Source: Carex sylvatica
Lineage: Eukaryota; Streptophyta; Magnoliopsida; Poales; Cyperaceae
Assembly: GCA_964058845.1 (NCBI GenBank)
Contig: CAXKVR010000181.1
Location: 62,001 to 126,000 of the forward strand
Length of the DNA stretch: 64,000 nucleotides
Direction of reading: 5' to 3'
In this document: piece by piece, positions 12,301-24,205 of the stretch
Position numbering within the stretch: the first letter of the stretch is position 1
Layout: each line of letters starts with the position of its first letter
Position numbers and translations under genes: made by a program
The notes under the pieces: generated by a model
What the model saw: the letters and a program-made list of their open reading frames with translations, nothing else
What the model was told of the DNA's origin: nothing
Database searches by the model: none

Positions 12301-13509
12301 ATTTACATCCAATGTGTATAGATTATCATAAACAGAAAGAAAACCAGAGCTAACACACTTGGAATCATGAAACAAATTAAATTTTTCATTACCAAAATTA
12401 CAAGCAAAACCATGCTTGTCCAAAGATGATACAGAAATTAAATTTTGTCTAAAAGACGGAACAACAAAAGTTTCATACAAATCCAAATAAAAGCCTGATT
12501 TTAATAATAATCTAAACACTCCAATAACTTGCACTTCCACCTTGCCACCATCGCCCACAAAAATGAATCTTTCATCATCACTTGGCTTTCGGTAACTTTG
12601 GCAGCCTTGCAAAGATACACTTATGTGAGTAGTTGCTCCTGAATCTATCCACCAAGTGTATCTAGATACAGAAATCAAATTAACTTCTGTATAAACCAAA
12701 GCAAGAGATATACCTTTCTTAGCACGCCATGCTTGGTAAGCCTGACAGTATTTCTTCTTATGTCCTGCTCCATTGCAGAAGAAGAAAACCGGCTCATCAG
12801 ATTTTGTAACTGACTTGCCCTTATCCAGTTTGTTATGCTGTGTAGAGACTGCAGCTTTAGTATCCTTAGACTTGTCCGGTTTCTTACGCTTTACTCCACT
12901 CTTAGTCTTAGAGGTAGTATCAACATAGATATTTTCAGTCTTATCCCGTTTCATCCTCTCCTCTTCCTCCACACAGTGTGAAATCAGCTCATTTATTGTC
13001 CATTTATCCTTCTGACAATTGTAACTGATTTTAAACTGTCCAAAGTGTGAGGGAAGAGAGATCAACGCTAGATGCACCAAAAGATCATCAGAGATCTCCA
13101 TCTTCAGTGCCCTAAGCTTAGAAACGACATTAGACATCTCCATGATGTACTCTCTAATATTTCTTTTTTCCTTATATTTCATTGAGACTAGTCTTGTCAA
13201 GAGTGTTCCAATTTCACCTTTCTCACTCTTAACAAATCTATCCTCAATGTCCTTAAGGTAGAGTTTAATGCTCAAAATGGACTCTGAAATAGCACCCCGA
13301 AATACCTCTGGAATGGATCGTTTCATTATCATGACACTCATGCGATTAGACCTATCCCACTTTTCTTTTTCCTTCTATTGATCAGAAGTACTATTATCTA
13401 TAATAGTGGGATAAGTTTCTCTAAACGCAAGGTCCATATCTATGACATCGAGAACTATCATTAAGCTCTCCTTTCAATACTTGAAATTAGTTCCATTCAA
13501 CATAGGCAT
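9395..13509 (-). pseudogene. copia gag-pol polyprotein, multiply disrupted
   Basis: Reading starts at an ATG at 13509-13507 and ends at TAG 9397-9395. Domains in order: gag of the UBN2 type (13509-about 12800); a zinc knuckle near 12770 whose first cysteine is replaced (FFFCNGAGHKKKYC); protease with WWIDSGATTH near 12640; GAG-pre-integrase LWHKRLCH near 12220; integrase with the FIDDHSRYGYVY and SDRGGEYYG blocks; RT with YVDD near 10370; and RNase H ending in LADPLTKGLA. Stops interrupt the gag start, the integrase after MNGVS (about 11713), several RT sites (10310-10900) and the RNase H after GKLKI (9512). Intact reading blocks remain at 11716-13341, 10912-11691 and 9512-10306. It cannot make a functional polyprotein. 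Confidence 0.88.
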
Positions 13510-14654
13510 ATCCTTAAGACCTGTAGTAATGCTAGCTGATTCACAAAAAATATACCATAAACACGATTTAGTCTTAATTCAGAAATTTTAAATTTTAAAT
13601 TATTTATTCTAGTAAATGCCATAATGCTCAAAAAATATTTGATAATTTTTCCTTATTTTTACAACGCATCTGAATTTCACAACCAGGTAAGTTCCCAGGT
13701 AAGTCAGGTATTACTAAGATTCGCTTTAAATTCTGATTTGCCTAGACATAACTTGCCTTGACATTATTACGTTCATAGTGTTGCAACTTGTCTTAATAAA
13801 TCACCATATATTTTATGAGTCTTAATATCATCATAAAATCAAAGTATCAGTTTTCATTAAGCGGCTACCTTTGGATAATGGGTCAATTTCTTATGATAAT
13901 TTGGCGTAATAATAAAGTACTAATAGCCTAGAACATACCGAACAGCATGCCTTCCTTTGGGCCGACAATGTTGACATATGTGTAAAAATTTTGGTCATCA
14001 CTATGCTTTATTATCACTCACTTGTACAAATAATTTTTGTAACCATTATCTTCCTTTGGATCGATAATAATTACATCCATTAATTGCACCTTAACTTCCT
14101 TCATAAAATGCATTTAAATTAACCTCATCAAAGAGGTACCTTTGGGTACAATTAGGAATCAATTAATTGAAATCCAAATTACATATCCCTTTGCCTTTAA
14201 AAGAACGATAATTTATACCCTAATTATATAATCTAAATGTGCAATCAAACTAACGCAAAAGAAAATTTTAATTTCTTCACAATAATTTGCAGTTTTCAAA
14301 ATTTGGCTTTATCCTAATCAAATTATTGCATACTCTATTGTAGTCTAAAAAATAGCAGCGGAATACTTAAAAAAAAATTTGTTTAACAAAATCACTTTAC
14401 TATGTTATAATCAAAATAGAAATTTCAACAGAATTTGATCCGAATATAATTCCAAAACTTTGATAATAAGCATTGAGCATATAATCCAGCCGAATCATAT
14501 AATCTAGAATATGCCGAATCAATAAATTCAGAATATGCATATATAGTAATAAATAAATCAGAATATTCAGCAGAATCAAATAAATCAATAAATCCATAAT
14601 TATTGCATATTCTGATTTAGTAATAAAATTACCCAAATTATTGATTATAACATA
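13510..14654 (-). other. copia leader between 5' LTR and gag, with quasi-repeats
   Basis: This is 1.1 kb of non-coding AT-rich sequence. The motif CCTTTGG recurs near 13868, 13953, 14053 and 14139, followed by related sequence (GATAAT or GACAAT, then CAATTAATTG-like). A weaker form occurs near 14190. Spacing is about 85-100 bp. The ORF at 14400-14636 is low-complexity and unlikely to be a gene. Confidence 0.6.
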
Positions 14655-15297
14655 GTTAAGCTTCTCTCAAAAGCAGTTGATGTACTTGTGTGAGACAGCG
14701 GCAATGAAATCTTCGTATCAATGTAGAGGTTGAAGCGTCGGCAGCCTCCTTAGTGATAGGATGAAGGCTTTCAAAGCTACAAGACTGCCCTTGTGAGATC
14801 GTGTTCATAATTCCTTGATGATCTCACCTCTCTATTCTTTAATGGGGAGAAGTAGAGAAAGCCACAGAATTGACTAGATGACGGCTAGAAAATTCTGCAA
14901 CTTTTCGTATATTCTTGTACTTTGGGAACCAACCTATTTGTAGAGATAAGGAGTAGGCATATTGCCAAACCCTAACCCTAAATTGATTTTTTGGCCACAT
15001 GCCAACTTAAAAAAAAAGTGCATCAAAAAACGTGCAAATGCATCAAAATCCGTGCAGCAGCTAGAGAATCGGTTTTCCTTAATTGCAAATTTCAGAATCA
15101 GTACATCAATGATTTGATCTTTGCCTAAATTGTTCTACACATTTGTGGACCACATCCTAATGAATATATTGATTGTCTATTTTCTTATTTGATCACTTTA
15201 ATTGACAACCATATATGACAGTAAACAATGCATAATTAGATTACATATATGCTCAATGTTGGCATTAAATCCAACGAGGTTGGTAATAAATCCAACA
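14655..15297 (-). repeat. 5' LTR of the minus-strand copia element
   Basis: This is the partner of 8322-8943. It is about 20 bp longer, mainly because of a local duplication around the GTGCATCAAAA(A)CGTGCAA motif near 15015-15050. Confidence 0.88.
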
Positions 15298-15525
15298 TCG
15301 TTAAGTATGTAAATTTTTTTAATTTCCTCTCTTTCATTAGTAGGATAATCTGATATTCGAAGACGTTTACCTTGATCTCTCTTATATTTAAATGATCTAG
15401 ATGAAATATGTGAAGGTTTAACTTATTCAATATTCACCACATGTGGAATTGGTTCAGAAATCTGATTATGAAGACTTGAATTTTTAGCTGGAGTTTGAGA
15501 GTTTGAGTTACTTTCATTCACCTTG
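15298..15525 (-). pseudogene. hAT-type transposase N-terminal fragment
   Basis: On the minus strand one frame reads through a serine/asparagine-rich stretch, then KYKRDQGKRLRISDYPTNE and REEIKKIYILND. This resembles the N-terminus of plant hAT transposases related to zinc-finger MYM-type protein 1, whose TTF-type region has a similar arginine/tyrosine-rich block before an EIRRAY-like motif. A TAA occurs just before the conserved block (about 15424). Coding similarity stops exactly at the copia LTR end at 15297. The family assignment is by recognition, without a search. Confidence 0.55.
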
Positions 15526-16750
15526 AAATATATATGAATCCAACTTTTTTCACTTAGACATAAATTCATCTATGTACAAATTATAAAAAATATATATATC
15601 ATTATTTTCATAACATAAAAGTGAAATCAACTTTAATCTCAAAGTTCTAATGAATAGTAATTTAAAAGATTACAAACAAACACAAACCTCATTTTTTAAA
15701 AATTAAATCTTGCCGATTTCCAAGCTCAAGAAGTAAACTTGCACTGAAGATGTAAATTACTATTCTTTGAAAGATGGTGAATTTTGATCAAACAAATTGT
15801 ATTGCGACTTCTTATTTTCTATTAATTGTACGCAATTATTGAAAGATGGTTCATTTTTTCTTAAGTGAACCGGAGAATGGAGATGTTGGGATTTGATCAT
15901 TTGGAGATTTCTTTCTTTCATTGATTGGCCACTTCTTCTTTTTTTATTATTTCTTCTATACGTTGAGAAGTAGATGAGATTGAAATTAATGGTGGCTTTG
16001 ATAGTTTATATTTTTCTATTTTTTTTTTTTTGATATATTTGGAAGTACATGGATTGAAATAGTAGTGTGTGTGTGGTGGTGGTGGTGGGGCTCGCAAAAG
16101 GTACAAAAAAAAAAATTTTGATATCAAACAGAGTTACAGACTTGTCAAGTCAAGCAAAAAAAAAGTTTAAGAAGAAAAGAAAATAAAGGATGTCCCTCCT
16201 CAGTCACAAACACACACAAAATGAAGAATGAAGAATTCATATCGAATGGTTTGTGAATATATTATTTTCATGCTCTTTTTGCTGACATCAACAAAACAAA
16301 CTTTTTATGCAAAAAAAAAACAAAAAACAAAACAAAACAAAACAAACTATAACAAATACTTTCCTCCTAAAATGTAAATATCTGAATGCCTATAATTAAC
16401 ATAACAAGGCTGCAATATATCACATATGATGTCCCTAATTTTGTAGATATAATTTTTCACGAACCTATTGTAACCTATTTTAGTTTCTTTTTCTTTTCTA
16501 AAAATAATAAACATATTTGTTTTATAGCATCAACTTAAAATAGGGAATAATATTTCATCATATTGCCATCTAATATAGAAATATCCAAATTTTGGTATTA
16601 AGAATGAAACATTGATCGCTTGCATCCCCTGTTCAGCACCCCCAAACAATCTCAAACCAAAAGCAGTCCTTTTTTCTTCTGTACCGCATTTTAATAGTTT
16701 ATTTTTCTTCCTAGTTTCTTAATCCTCTCCTCCCTGAAGATAGCCAACAG
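15526..16750. other. Spacer upstream of MATH-BTB copy 3
   Basis: No gene is seen. Positions about 15980-16240 align with the flank at 18740-18910 (GGTGGCTTT, AGTTACA, CTCCTCAGYCACA), so array homology resumes after the hAT-like/copia insertion. A purine-rich simple repeat (GTGTGTGTGGTGGTGGTGG) lies at about 16066-16085. Positions about 16385-16690 match the promoter region of copy 2. Confidence 0.6.
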
Positions 16751-18232
16751 ATGAACATATTAGAAGTCATTCCTTGGTTACGAAAGCAAACAACCAAAAG
16801 GTATTATCTTTCACTCTTTTGAATCTTCATTATCCTTAAACTTATTTCAAAAAAGTACTTTAACTAATCCAGGATATTCTCTAGTTTGTTGAAATGAGAG
16901 AAACTTGATTGCTCAAAACTACACATTTATCATTACAAGCGATAACATGGGCAGACTTCTTGCTGAAAATTTATGTCACACTGAATAATAAAAATTTGAT
17001 TTTATGCCTAACACATACCACTGAATTCCCTGTATATCATTTAGTTATTGGCTCTATACTCACTAGGTGCATATATGTATATATTATATACGGTGTCCAA
17101 AGAGTAAGCTCACTAGCTATAATACTACACATTATGAGTTATATATCTCTCTACTATTTGTAATAGGACTCCACCTTGGAGCTCAGTAAGCTGTGTCGGC
17201 ACATCTACTGGAGTGCACCACTTCGAGATACGCAACTACACACTTACAAAAGGGCATGGGATTGGCAAAAATATCCTTTCTACAACCTTCACAGTAGGAG
17301 ATTATGACTGGAGAATCAGCTGCTATCTAGATGGGGACAAACAGGAGAGCTCAGATTACATATCAGTCTACCTCCTATACTATCCTAAATCAGATGAAAA
17401 AGTAAGAGTCAAGTTTACCCTATCTTTTCTAGACCATGTTACTGGAGCTGCACAACACAGACCGGGTTATACATCAGTACAATTATTCAGCTCCACATCC
17501 CAAGGTTTGGGCTTCTCAAATTTCATCAGGAAGAATGTGTTGGAAAAATCATCATGTCTACGAAACGATAGTCTTACCATAATTTGTAATCTTACCATCA
17601 TAGAAGAACCCAAGACATATGATTCAAGAGTTTCCCAAAAATTTAATCCCTCCATCTTATATAAGCGACTCGACACTCTCTTGTCTATCGAAATGGTTGC
17701 TCAGTTTGGGTTTATGATTGCTGATATATATTTTGAGGTTGACGGTCAATATTTCTTTGCTCATAGAAGCGTGGTGGCTACCAGCTCACCTGTATTCCAT
17801 GCACATATTTCAGATCTAATGAAAGAGGTAAAAGTGCAACCAATCAAGATTACTGATATTAAGGCTCCGGTTTTTGCGGCACTACTTCTGTTCATTTATA
17901 CTGACCATCTGCCAGAGATTCAGATGCATACTGATACAGGGATGGTTCAGCATCTTTTGGTGGCAGCTGATCGGTTTTCACTGAATAAGTTAAGGAGATA
18001 TTGTGAAAAGAAGCTTTGTGAAGGACTTAATGTGAATAATGTGTGCACTGCACTTGCTCTAGCTAATCAACACAGTTTAAGTACTTTGAAAAGTGCTTGT
18101 CTCAAGTATCTTTCCTCTCCTAAAGCCTTGCTATCTTCCATGGCAACCGACGAATTTATCCATTTGGTAAACAGTTGCCCGACTATTGCAAATGAGATAT
18201 TCAATAAGATTAATTTTAATGAATTAAAGTAA
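16751..18232 (+). CDS. MATH-BTB protein, copy 3 (CUL3 substrate-adaptor family), open
   Basis: Exon 1 is 16751-16800 and exon 2 is 17167-18232, giving 371 residues. Splice sites match copy 2 (AG|GTATTA and TAATAG|GACT). MATH covers about residues 33-165 (HHFEIRNYTLTKGHGIGK, DWRISCYLDG), BTB about 195-307 (FEVDGQYFFAHRSVVATSS, APVFAALLLFIYTDHLPE) and a BACK-like tail about 312-369. Relative to copy 2 it has seven extra residues just before FEVDG, rich in hydrophobic residues, in the first part of the BTB domain. The upstream TATA position is degraded. It is open and splice-competent, but these changes make its activity less certain than that of copy 2. An adaptor role with CUL3 is inferred from the family. 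Confidence 0.82.
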
Positions 18233-19717
18233 ACATAGCATTAAAAATTGTAGGGATAATCTTATTGTCATTATCTTGAATCGAGTACATTGTATGTCAA
18301 TTATTGAGGTTCAATTACCCATTTTACGGACCTTTACTTAAATTTTGTAATATTTTAGTTTAATATTTGGGCTCATCCATCTATTATTTATTTGTTTGTT
18401 TGAAAAACTTAAAGAAAGAACATTTTTTGCTCTAGCATCTTTCTCAAACAGGACGAAGCTCTTTTCTTTGTTTTCTTTCTCTAGTTTACTGCCCTTTTTC
18501 TTCAGTTTCTTGCTATTAGAAAAATTTTAGTTTAATTTTAGTTAAGTTTCTTAAATCAGGTGTAGGTTTAATCTAATTTGAAGTCATGAAATATGACACC
18601 TATAAAAGTATATAACTACACGACATAAATGATGCATGTAGGACTTCCGTATGTTTCACTTTATATGATTGCTGAAAACAAATTATGTTCTTGAAAATAT
18701 ATGGTCGTCCTATTATTGTGTTTGCTTGAAAGCAGTTTTGATTGGAATGGTGGCTTTCACTTTGTTCTTTCCAGCTATAAAATTATACAAAACAAAATTT
18801 AGTGTCATACAGATAGAGTTACACACTTACCGTCAAGCAAAAAACAATGCAGAAGAAAAGGAAATAAAAGGATGTGCCTCCTCAGCCACAGACACAACCA
18901 GTGAATGGCCGATATTTTCCTTGTGGAATCGTGGAGACCGACATCAACAACGTTCAATGACACATCTATATTACAGGAAGTGAATGTGAGCTTCTTCGGC
19001 ACATTTTAATAATTTGGTGCTCCATTATTGAAGAACCAAGAATTCTTGTCCAATAAAGATCTGTGGGTATAGCGTTTAATGCGTATCACATTTATAGAAT
19101 ATCGAGGTTTTAGTGGACCCACAACACAATAAGCTGAATGTTAGTCGACTGCAAGCATTTCAAGTGCTTGTAAAGATTAATTGTTCATGATCTATTAATT
19201 CAACATTTATATTATATAAATTAAATATGAGTGGATTGATACGAAGAAAAATTCAAGTGTGACATCAAAATACAACAAACTCTGGCGGGCTCGAGAGCTA
19301 ATGATCATTGCTTTTGAGGATCATATGCTTAGTATAGATGATGAGGACTTTATATTTTGGCTTATATTTTTGGACAACATTACCTTTGCATTGTATGTGA
19401 ATTAGATATATATTATTTTCATGCACTTTTTGCCGACATTAACAAAACAAAAATAAAATAAAACAAATACTTTCCAGGTCATAATTATAAATCTCATGAA
19501 CGTACGTCTATAATTAAATGTAACAAAAAGCTGCAATATATATTTGTAGATTTCATTTTTCAAGTACATATTGTAACTAATTTTAGTTTCTTAGTCTTTT
19601 ATTTTATTTTATTTTCTAATTAAAAATAATAAGCACCTTCATTTTATACCGTGTACTTAAAATAGGTAATAATATTTCATCATATTGCCATCTAATATAG
19701 AAATATCCAAATTTTGG
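18233..19717. other. MATH-BTB 3' flank followed by upstream region of a further copy
   Basis: The first 470 bp are the shared 3' flank. Positions about 18945-19190 match 5215-5440, and about 19440-19717 match the regions upstream of copies 2 and 3 (5620-5830 and 16385-16600). This is the promoter side of a fourth copy. Homology stops abruptly at about 19717, 150-200 bp before exon 1 would be expected. The short ORF at 18669-18983 is not conserved. Confidence 0.7.
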
Positions 19718-19835
19718 GGATTAGAACATAGAGGCAATAAACGTTCTAACCAGCAAAAAGAACACCAACATCGAAGATACTTGGGGAAACATCCAACGCT
19801 ATAAACCAACACATCAGTATGAGCTTGTTGTGTGT

Positions 19836-19866
<31 letters not shown>
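19836..19866. repeat. 31-base poly-G run
   Basis: A TGTGTG prefix runs directly into 31 consecutive G. It may be a real homopolymer or a sequencing/assembly length artefact. The proline-rich ORFs on the opposite strand exist only because of it. Confidence 0.9.
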
Positions 19867-19867
<1 letters not shown>

Positions 19868-21859
19868 TCAAGGGCTTGAAGTTTAATGTTGGAAGGGTAA
19901 AAGGTAAAACTTGATTTATGCATAGAAGGTTCAACAAGAAATCCTACAAGGATTCTCGTTCAACCATGCAATCATACTGTTAGGATAGAAATATTTGTAA
20001 TTATATTATAAAATTGTAGTTATTTAAAATAATATTAAACTAATAGTTCAACAAGAAATCCTCTTAAAAATATTATTCAGCAACAGTTATTTTAATCAGT
20101 ATCTTAATTAATTAATTACTGTAACACATTTGGAGTTTTCCATGAGATTTATAATTGAACTTCTTCCAAAAATAAATTATGATTATTGAAACAATATAAC
20201 ATATATAAAAGAAAAATATATTGTCACTCTAGCAAAAATATTATGTTTGTTACGTCTCAGTTTTACCTTATTATTTGGTCCTGGTGTAATTTTGACAATG
20301 TACAGTACACAGACCGCACTCCATGCACCTTTTCCCTCTATTTTCGCCTCCAAGCTCAACCGATCTTCCTCTTTACTTCTGTGAGCTGCCGATCTGCCCA
20401 GCAACTAGTTCTCCGCCACCAGTCATTCCCCACCTCACCTAATGACTCACCCCAGCCATCCGTAGCCGACGAATAGTATGTGTGCTCCTTTTTTCTTGTC
20501 TCTTTTTCTGGAGTTCTACTAGATTTTTGAAGTGATAAGACGAATCAGTATCTATGCTGGAACGTGGCATCACAGGATCTAAACGTCAATAATAGTGTTC
20601 TTAATTGAAGATTGCTTAAAAGCTTATACAGAAAGAGAAAGAGAATAATTATTAAGCATATTACCTAAGATAAAGATTCAGATGCTTTTTTTCTGTATAA
20701 TAAATTTTAAAGCTCAAATTACAAATTTAATTGTTAAATTTGAACTATATCATTTTATTTTTATACAAATTAAAAAATCACGGCACTTTAATTTCAAATA
20801 AAGATAAATATAAAGCATGCCAAAAATTATTCACGTCAAGGAAATTTTGCAAAAATCATTATACTTGTAAAAAAATGTTGATAGTTGATACAAAGTTTTG
20901 TTTCAGTGTTCTCTTAATTTGTTTATGTTTGATCTATGCTTGTGATTTCTTTAATGAATTCGGTAGCACATGTTACTGGTACAAGAATGTGATCTATGCT
21001 TGAGATTTTCTTTAATGAATGTTTGTTGCATCTGATCAATATATCACGTAATTCACTATATCAGTTTCTATTTTGCCTCAAATTTGTTGTATAAGCTGAT
21101 TAATTAGTTGGTCCAAATGCTGATACTGATATTTGTACCTTTTAGATTTGTACCAGTTCCTATTTGAGTTGTTATACTTATATGCTTACATAGTTACACT
21201 CTATATTTTTTTCTAAGTTATATAAATTGTTTGTAGAGCTACCAGCAACTCGCCATTACCAACTCGATCAAAAGTGGGTGGATAAGGTCATATTCACTTG
21301 TGCAAAGAATAGGAGCTGCAATTGTGGTAAAGCATTCTTTTATTTAACTTATGGATGTTATGTCTAATATTGAATCCTTATGCAAAGGAAAAAAATTATA
21401 GGCTTATTTATAATAAGTATTTCTGTTTTTATTATTATCTTCTCAACTCTGAATTGTTTAAGGTTAGTTTGTATAGAACAACTTTTTAATTTCTGGCACT
21501 TATGATAGTAGTTAAATTTTAAATTATGTCTTCCAATTTTGTCTCATTTTACTTGCTTCAGTTGACATACTAATTAAAACATTTTTTTGTTCTTAGGCAG
21601 AGACAGACAAGTTGATGAAAATTCAAACTTTAAAGAAATTTGGACGAAACTAAAATTATCCTTGTAATTAAGCTCTATCTTACCTTGTGCTGATCTGAAA
21701 ACTTTTAAACTATTTGGTTTAGTATATTAATTGAAAAGAACTTTGATGATGTGGTTAATTTATTAATCTGTTTAGCACATTAGGTATTATACTCTTCTTT
21801 TGGTAGGCAAAATGACAACCCGATATATATTATCATGGCAACCCCACAAAATCCGACTA

Positions 21860-21985
21860 ATTAGATTTCAGATTTCTAAATTAGATGCATAATCTGACAT
21901 GTATAGTCAGATTTCATATTTCTAAATTAGATGCATAATCAGATATGTATAATCAGATTTCAGATTTCAGATTTCTAAATTGTTT
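21860..21985. repeat. Short tandem repeat, about 46-bp unit
   Basis: The unit containing CAGATTTCTAAATTAGATGC, then ATAATC-GA-ATGTATA, occurs twice in full and once in part. The last copy has a local CAGATTT duplication. Confidence 0.75.
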
Positions 21986-23094
21986 TTCTGTTGATTGTGT
22001 TAAATTTTGCAGGTCAAAGCAATAGAAGAATTAGGAGAATAGTGGTTTAGGACTGTCATTTTGTTGTTTGTTGTTTGTTCTAAATTATGTATTATTTTGT
22101 TGTTGTTCACTTGTTTGTTTTGTTGTTTTGATTCAGTGTTATACTATCGTTTGTTGCATTTTGATTTAATGTTGAACTATATTATTTATTGTACGATATG
22201 TAAGCTGTTCTTAAGAAACTAAGTACTGTATAATTTGTTTATTATGTTTATTTTTAGAGTTGGATTGCATAATTAGTTAATTACTATCTTTGGTTTGGTT
22301 GGGGCGGGCCAGCAGGTATGGGAGGGTAAGGCAGCCCATGGGCATGGACAGGCAGGCGTGGGCTTGAATGAAAGGCCCATGGGCAGGCCGGGCATAGATT
22401 TTCAAGCCCCAGTTTGGGTCAGGCAGATCAGGCATAAATTTTTATCAGGCGGATCAGGTATGGACTTAGTAAAATACCTGTGGGCTCGGCCCATTGCCAT
22501 CCTGAATGTACTGGTGTGTCTAATTAAATTTCACATATTGATGCACTTTGAGCGAGTTAATTGTTTTAACTAAATTGGTGATTTGTTTATTATGTGTCCA
22601 ATTCACTTGTATAACGACTATATATATTCATAAGTTCATCTAATGCATATTTCTTAAAAGCTTTAACCCTTCAAGTCCATGCAAAAACCGCTTGTTTTAT
22701 TATTATCATTATTTTTTCTGAAAAATGGTAATGTGTCCATTACACAAATCAATTCGCAGAAGTTTTGTCATACATTATTGCATGGATCACTCATCACAAA
22801 TGAGTGTTTTCTATCATGCATAATGCATTATCTCTCACTATATTGTGAATTAACTTTTATAACATAACTATATATAGTTTGCATTCAATAATATGGAGCA
22901 ACAACATATTTTGTAGCGTATGTAACAACATGTATAACGTAATATTGTACAAATATGCTATTGATTGTGTGCTATCAACTATGATCAAGAATTTAGTTTT
23001 CAAATAATAATTTACTAAGATAATGGAGAAAATCAACATTACATAGTGGTAATCTTAAAATATCTAGTTAAGTTATTAGTAATTAAACAAGTAT

Positions 23095-23666
23095 TATTGG
23101 AGAACCCAAACATACGATCGATTCTCGATGATTCCCAATAGTTAAGCCCTTCATTTTATATAATCAACTCGGCACTCTTTTACTTGTCGAAAGAGATGCT
23201 GACATAAATTTTGAGGTTGATTGTCAAAGTTTTCCTATTCATAGAAGTGTAGTGGTTGTCAACACATCTGTATTATATGCACATATTTCAGGTATAATGA
23301 AAGAGACGAAAGAGGAATCGATCAAGATTAGTGATATTGAAGCTCCGGTGTATTTATATCAACAATCTTCTAGATATTAAAATGTTTACTAATACAGGGA
23401 TGGCTCAACATCTTTTGGTGGCAGTTGTTTGGTTTACAGTGGATAAGTTGAGAAGCAGCTGTGTGATGAACTTGACGTGACGAATGTGTGCACCACACTT
23501 GTTCTAGCTGATTAGCATAGTTTATTTATTTTGAAAAGTAGTTGTCTTAATCATTCTTTTTTCTCTTCTAAAGCCTTTCTATTTTCCATGGCAACCGATA
23601 GATTTATCCAAATGGTAAAAAGCTATCTGAGTATGGCAAACGAGATAGCTTACTGAATTAAAGTAA
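23095..23666 (+). pseudogene. MATH-BTB copy 4, 5'-truncated relic
   Basis: Similarity to copies 1-3 starts at the last MATH residues (GGAGAACCCAAACATACGAT) and continues through BTB (TTTTGAGGTTGATTGTCAAA) to the terminal TAA at 23664-23666. Several deletions occur: the BTB segment around GCTCCGGTGTATTTATAT near 23345, the region after AGAAGCAGCTGTGTGATG near 23460, and the C-terminus near 23645. A TAG interrupts the BACK-like region (CTAGCTGATTAGCATAG near 23510). No product is expected. Confidence 0.88.
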
Positions 23667-24205
23667 GCAGTGCATTTTTTTAATGTCATGATCTTGATTT
23701 AAGTATCTTGTATTTCAATTATAGAGGTTCAATGACCCGTTTGTAAATCTATATTGTAGGTTTCTACCTTAGTTTTGTAATATTTTAGTTTAGATTTTGG
23801 ATTCAGGTCATTTATTTATTTGTTTATTTATTTACCAAAACTAAAATAGATAACATTATTAGCTCTAGCATGCATCTTTCTCAGACAAGACGAAGCTCTT
23901 TTATTTGTGCACGAGAGGTACGAAAGAATGAATCAATTAAAGCTCTTAGATTTCTTTCTGTAGTTTAATGTTCTTTTTATTCAGATTCTTTTTCTATTAG
24001 GCAATTTTATTTTAATTTTAGTTAAATTTCATAAATCATGGGAAGATTTCACCTAATTAGAAGTCAAGAAACAACACACTTATATAAGTATATTGTTACA
24101 CTTAATAAATGAAGCATGTAGCCATGTAGGAATTCTATATGTTTCGCTTGATTGCTACTCAATTGGATTACTGCAAAACAAATTATGTTCATAAAAATGT
24201 ATGGT
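23667..24205 (+). repeat. 3' flank of MATH-BTB copy 4
   Basis: This closely parallels 7476-7960, including GACGAAGCTCTTTTATTTGT and the final CAAATTATGTTCATAAAAAT. It marks the right end of the recognisable MATH-BTB array. Confidence 0.75.

Larger units (their letters stand above)
8322..15297 (-). mobile_element. Ty1/copia LTR retrotransposon, two LTRs, inactive
   Basis: Direct repeats of about 622 and 643 bp (8322-8943 and 14655-15297) flank a minus-strand gag-pol. On the minus strand the LTR begins TGTTGGATTTATTACC and is preceded by a purine tract ending in GTGAGAGAT, the normal copia arrangement. The other LTR end (GCTTAAC on the minus strand) is not a perfect CA, and I could not find a clean target duplication or a standard initiator-Met primer site. 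The element split a hAT-like transposase gene. Confidence 0.9.
19718..23094. other. About 3.4 kb of unclassified sequence interrupting MATH-BTB copy 4
   Basis: Array homology ends at 19717 and resumes at about 23095 inside the end of the MATH domain, so this block replaces exon 1, the intron and most of the MATH coding region. It contains a 31-base G run (19836-19866) and a more GC-rich segment (20280-20480) that looks like gene-derived leader sequence. It also has exon-like patches with plausible splice borders (around 21235-21325, 21598-21655 and 22013-22045), a 46-bp tandem repeat and a GGGC-rich segment (22295-22510) of a kind often seen at plant DNA-transposon ends. No transposase was recognised. 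ORFs here are not convincing genes. Confidence 0.5.

Noticed and set aside
19657..19937. Proline-rich minus-strand ORFs
   Set aside because: They are produced by the poly-G run read in reverse.
22295..22573. 92-codon ORF with glycine-rich start
   Set aside because: It comes from a GGGC-rich repetitive patch typical of transposon ends; no conserved motif.
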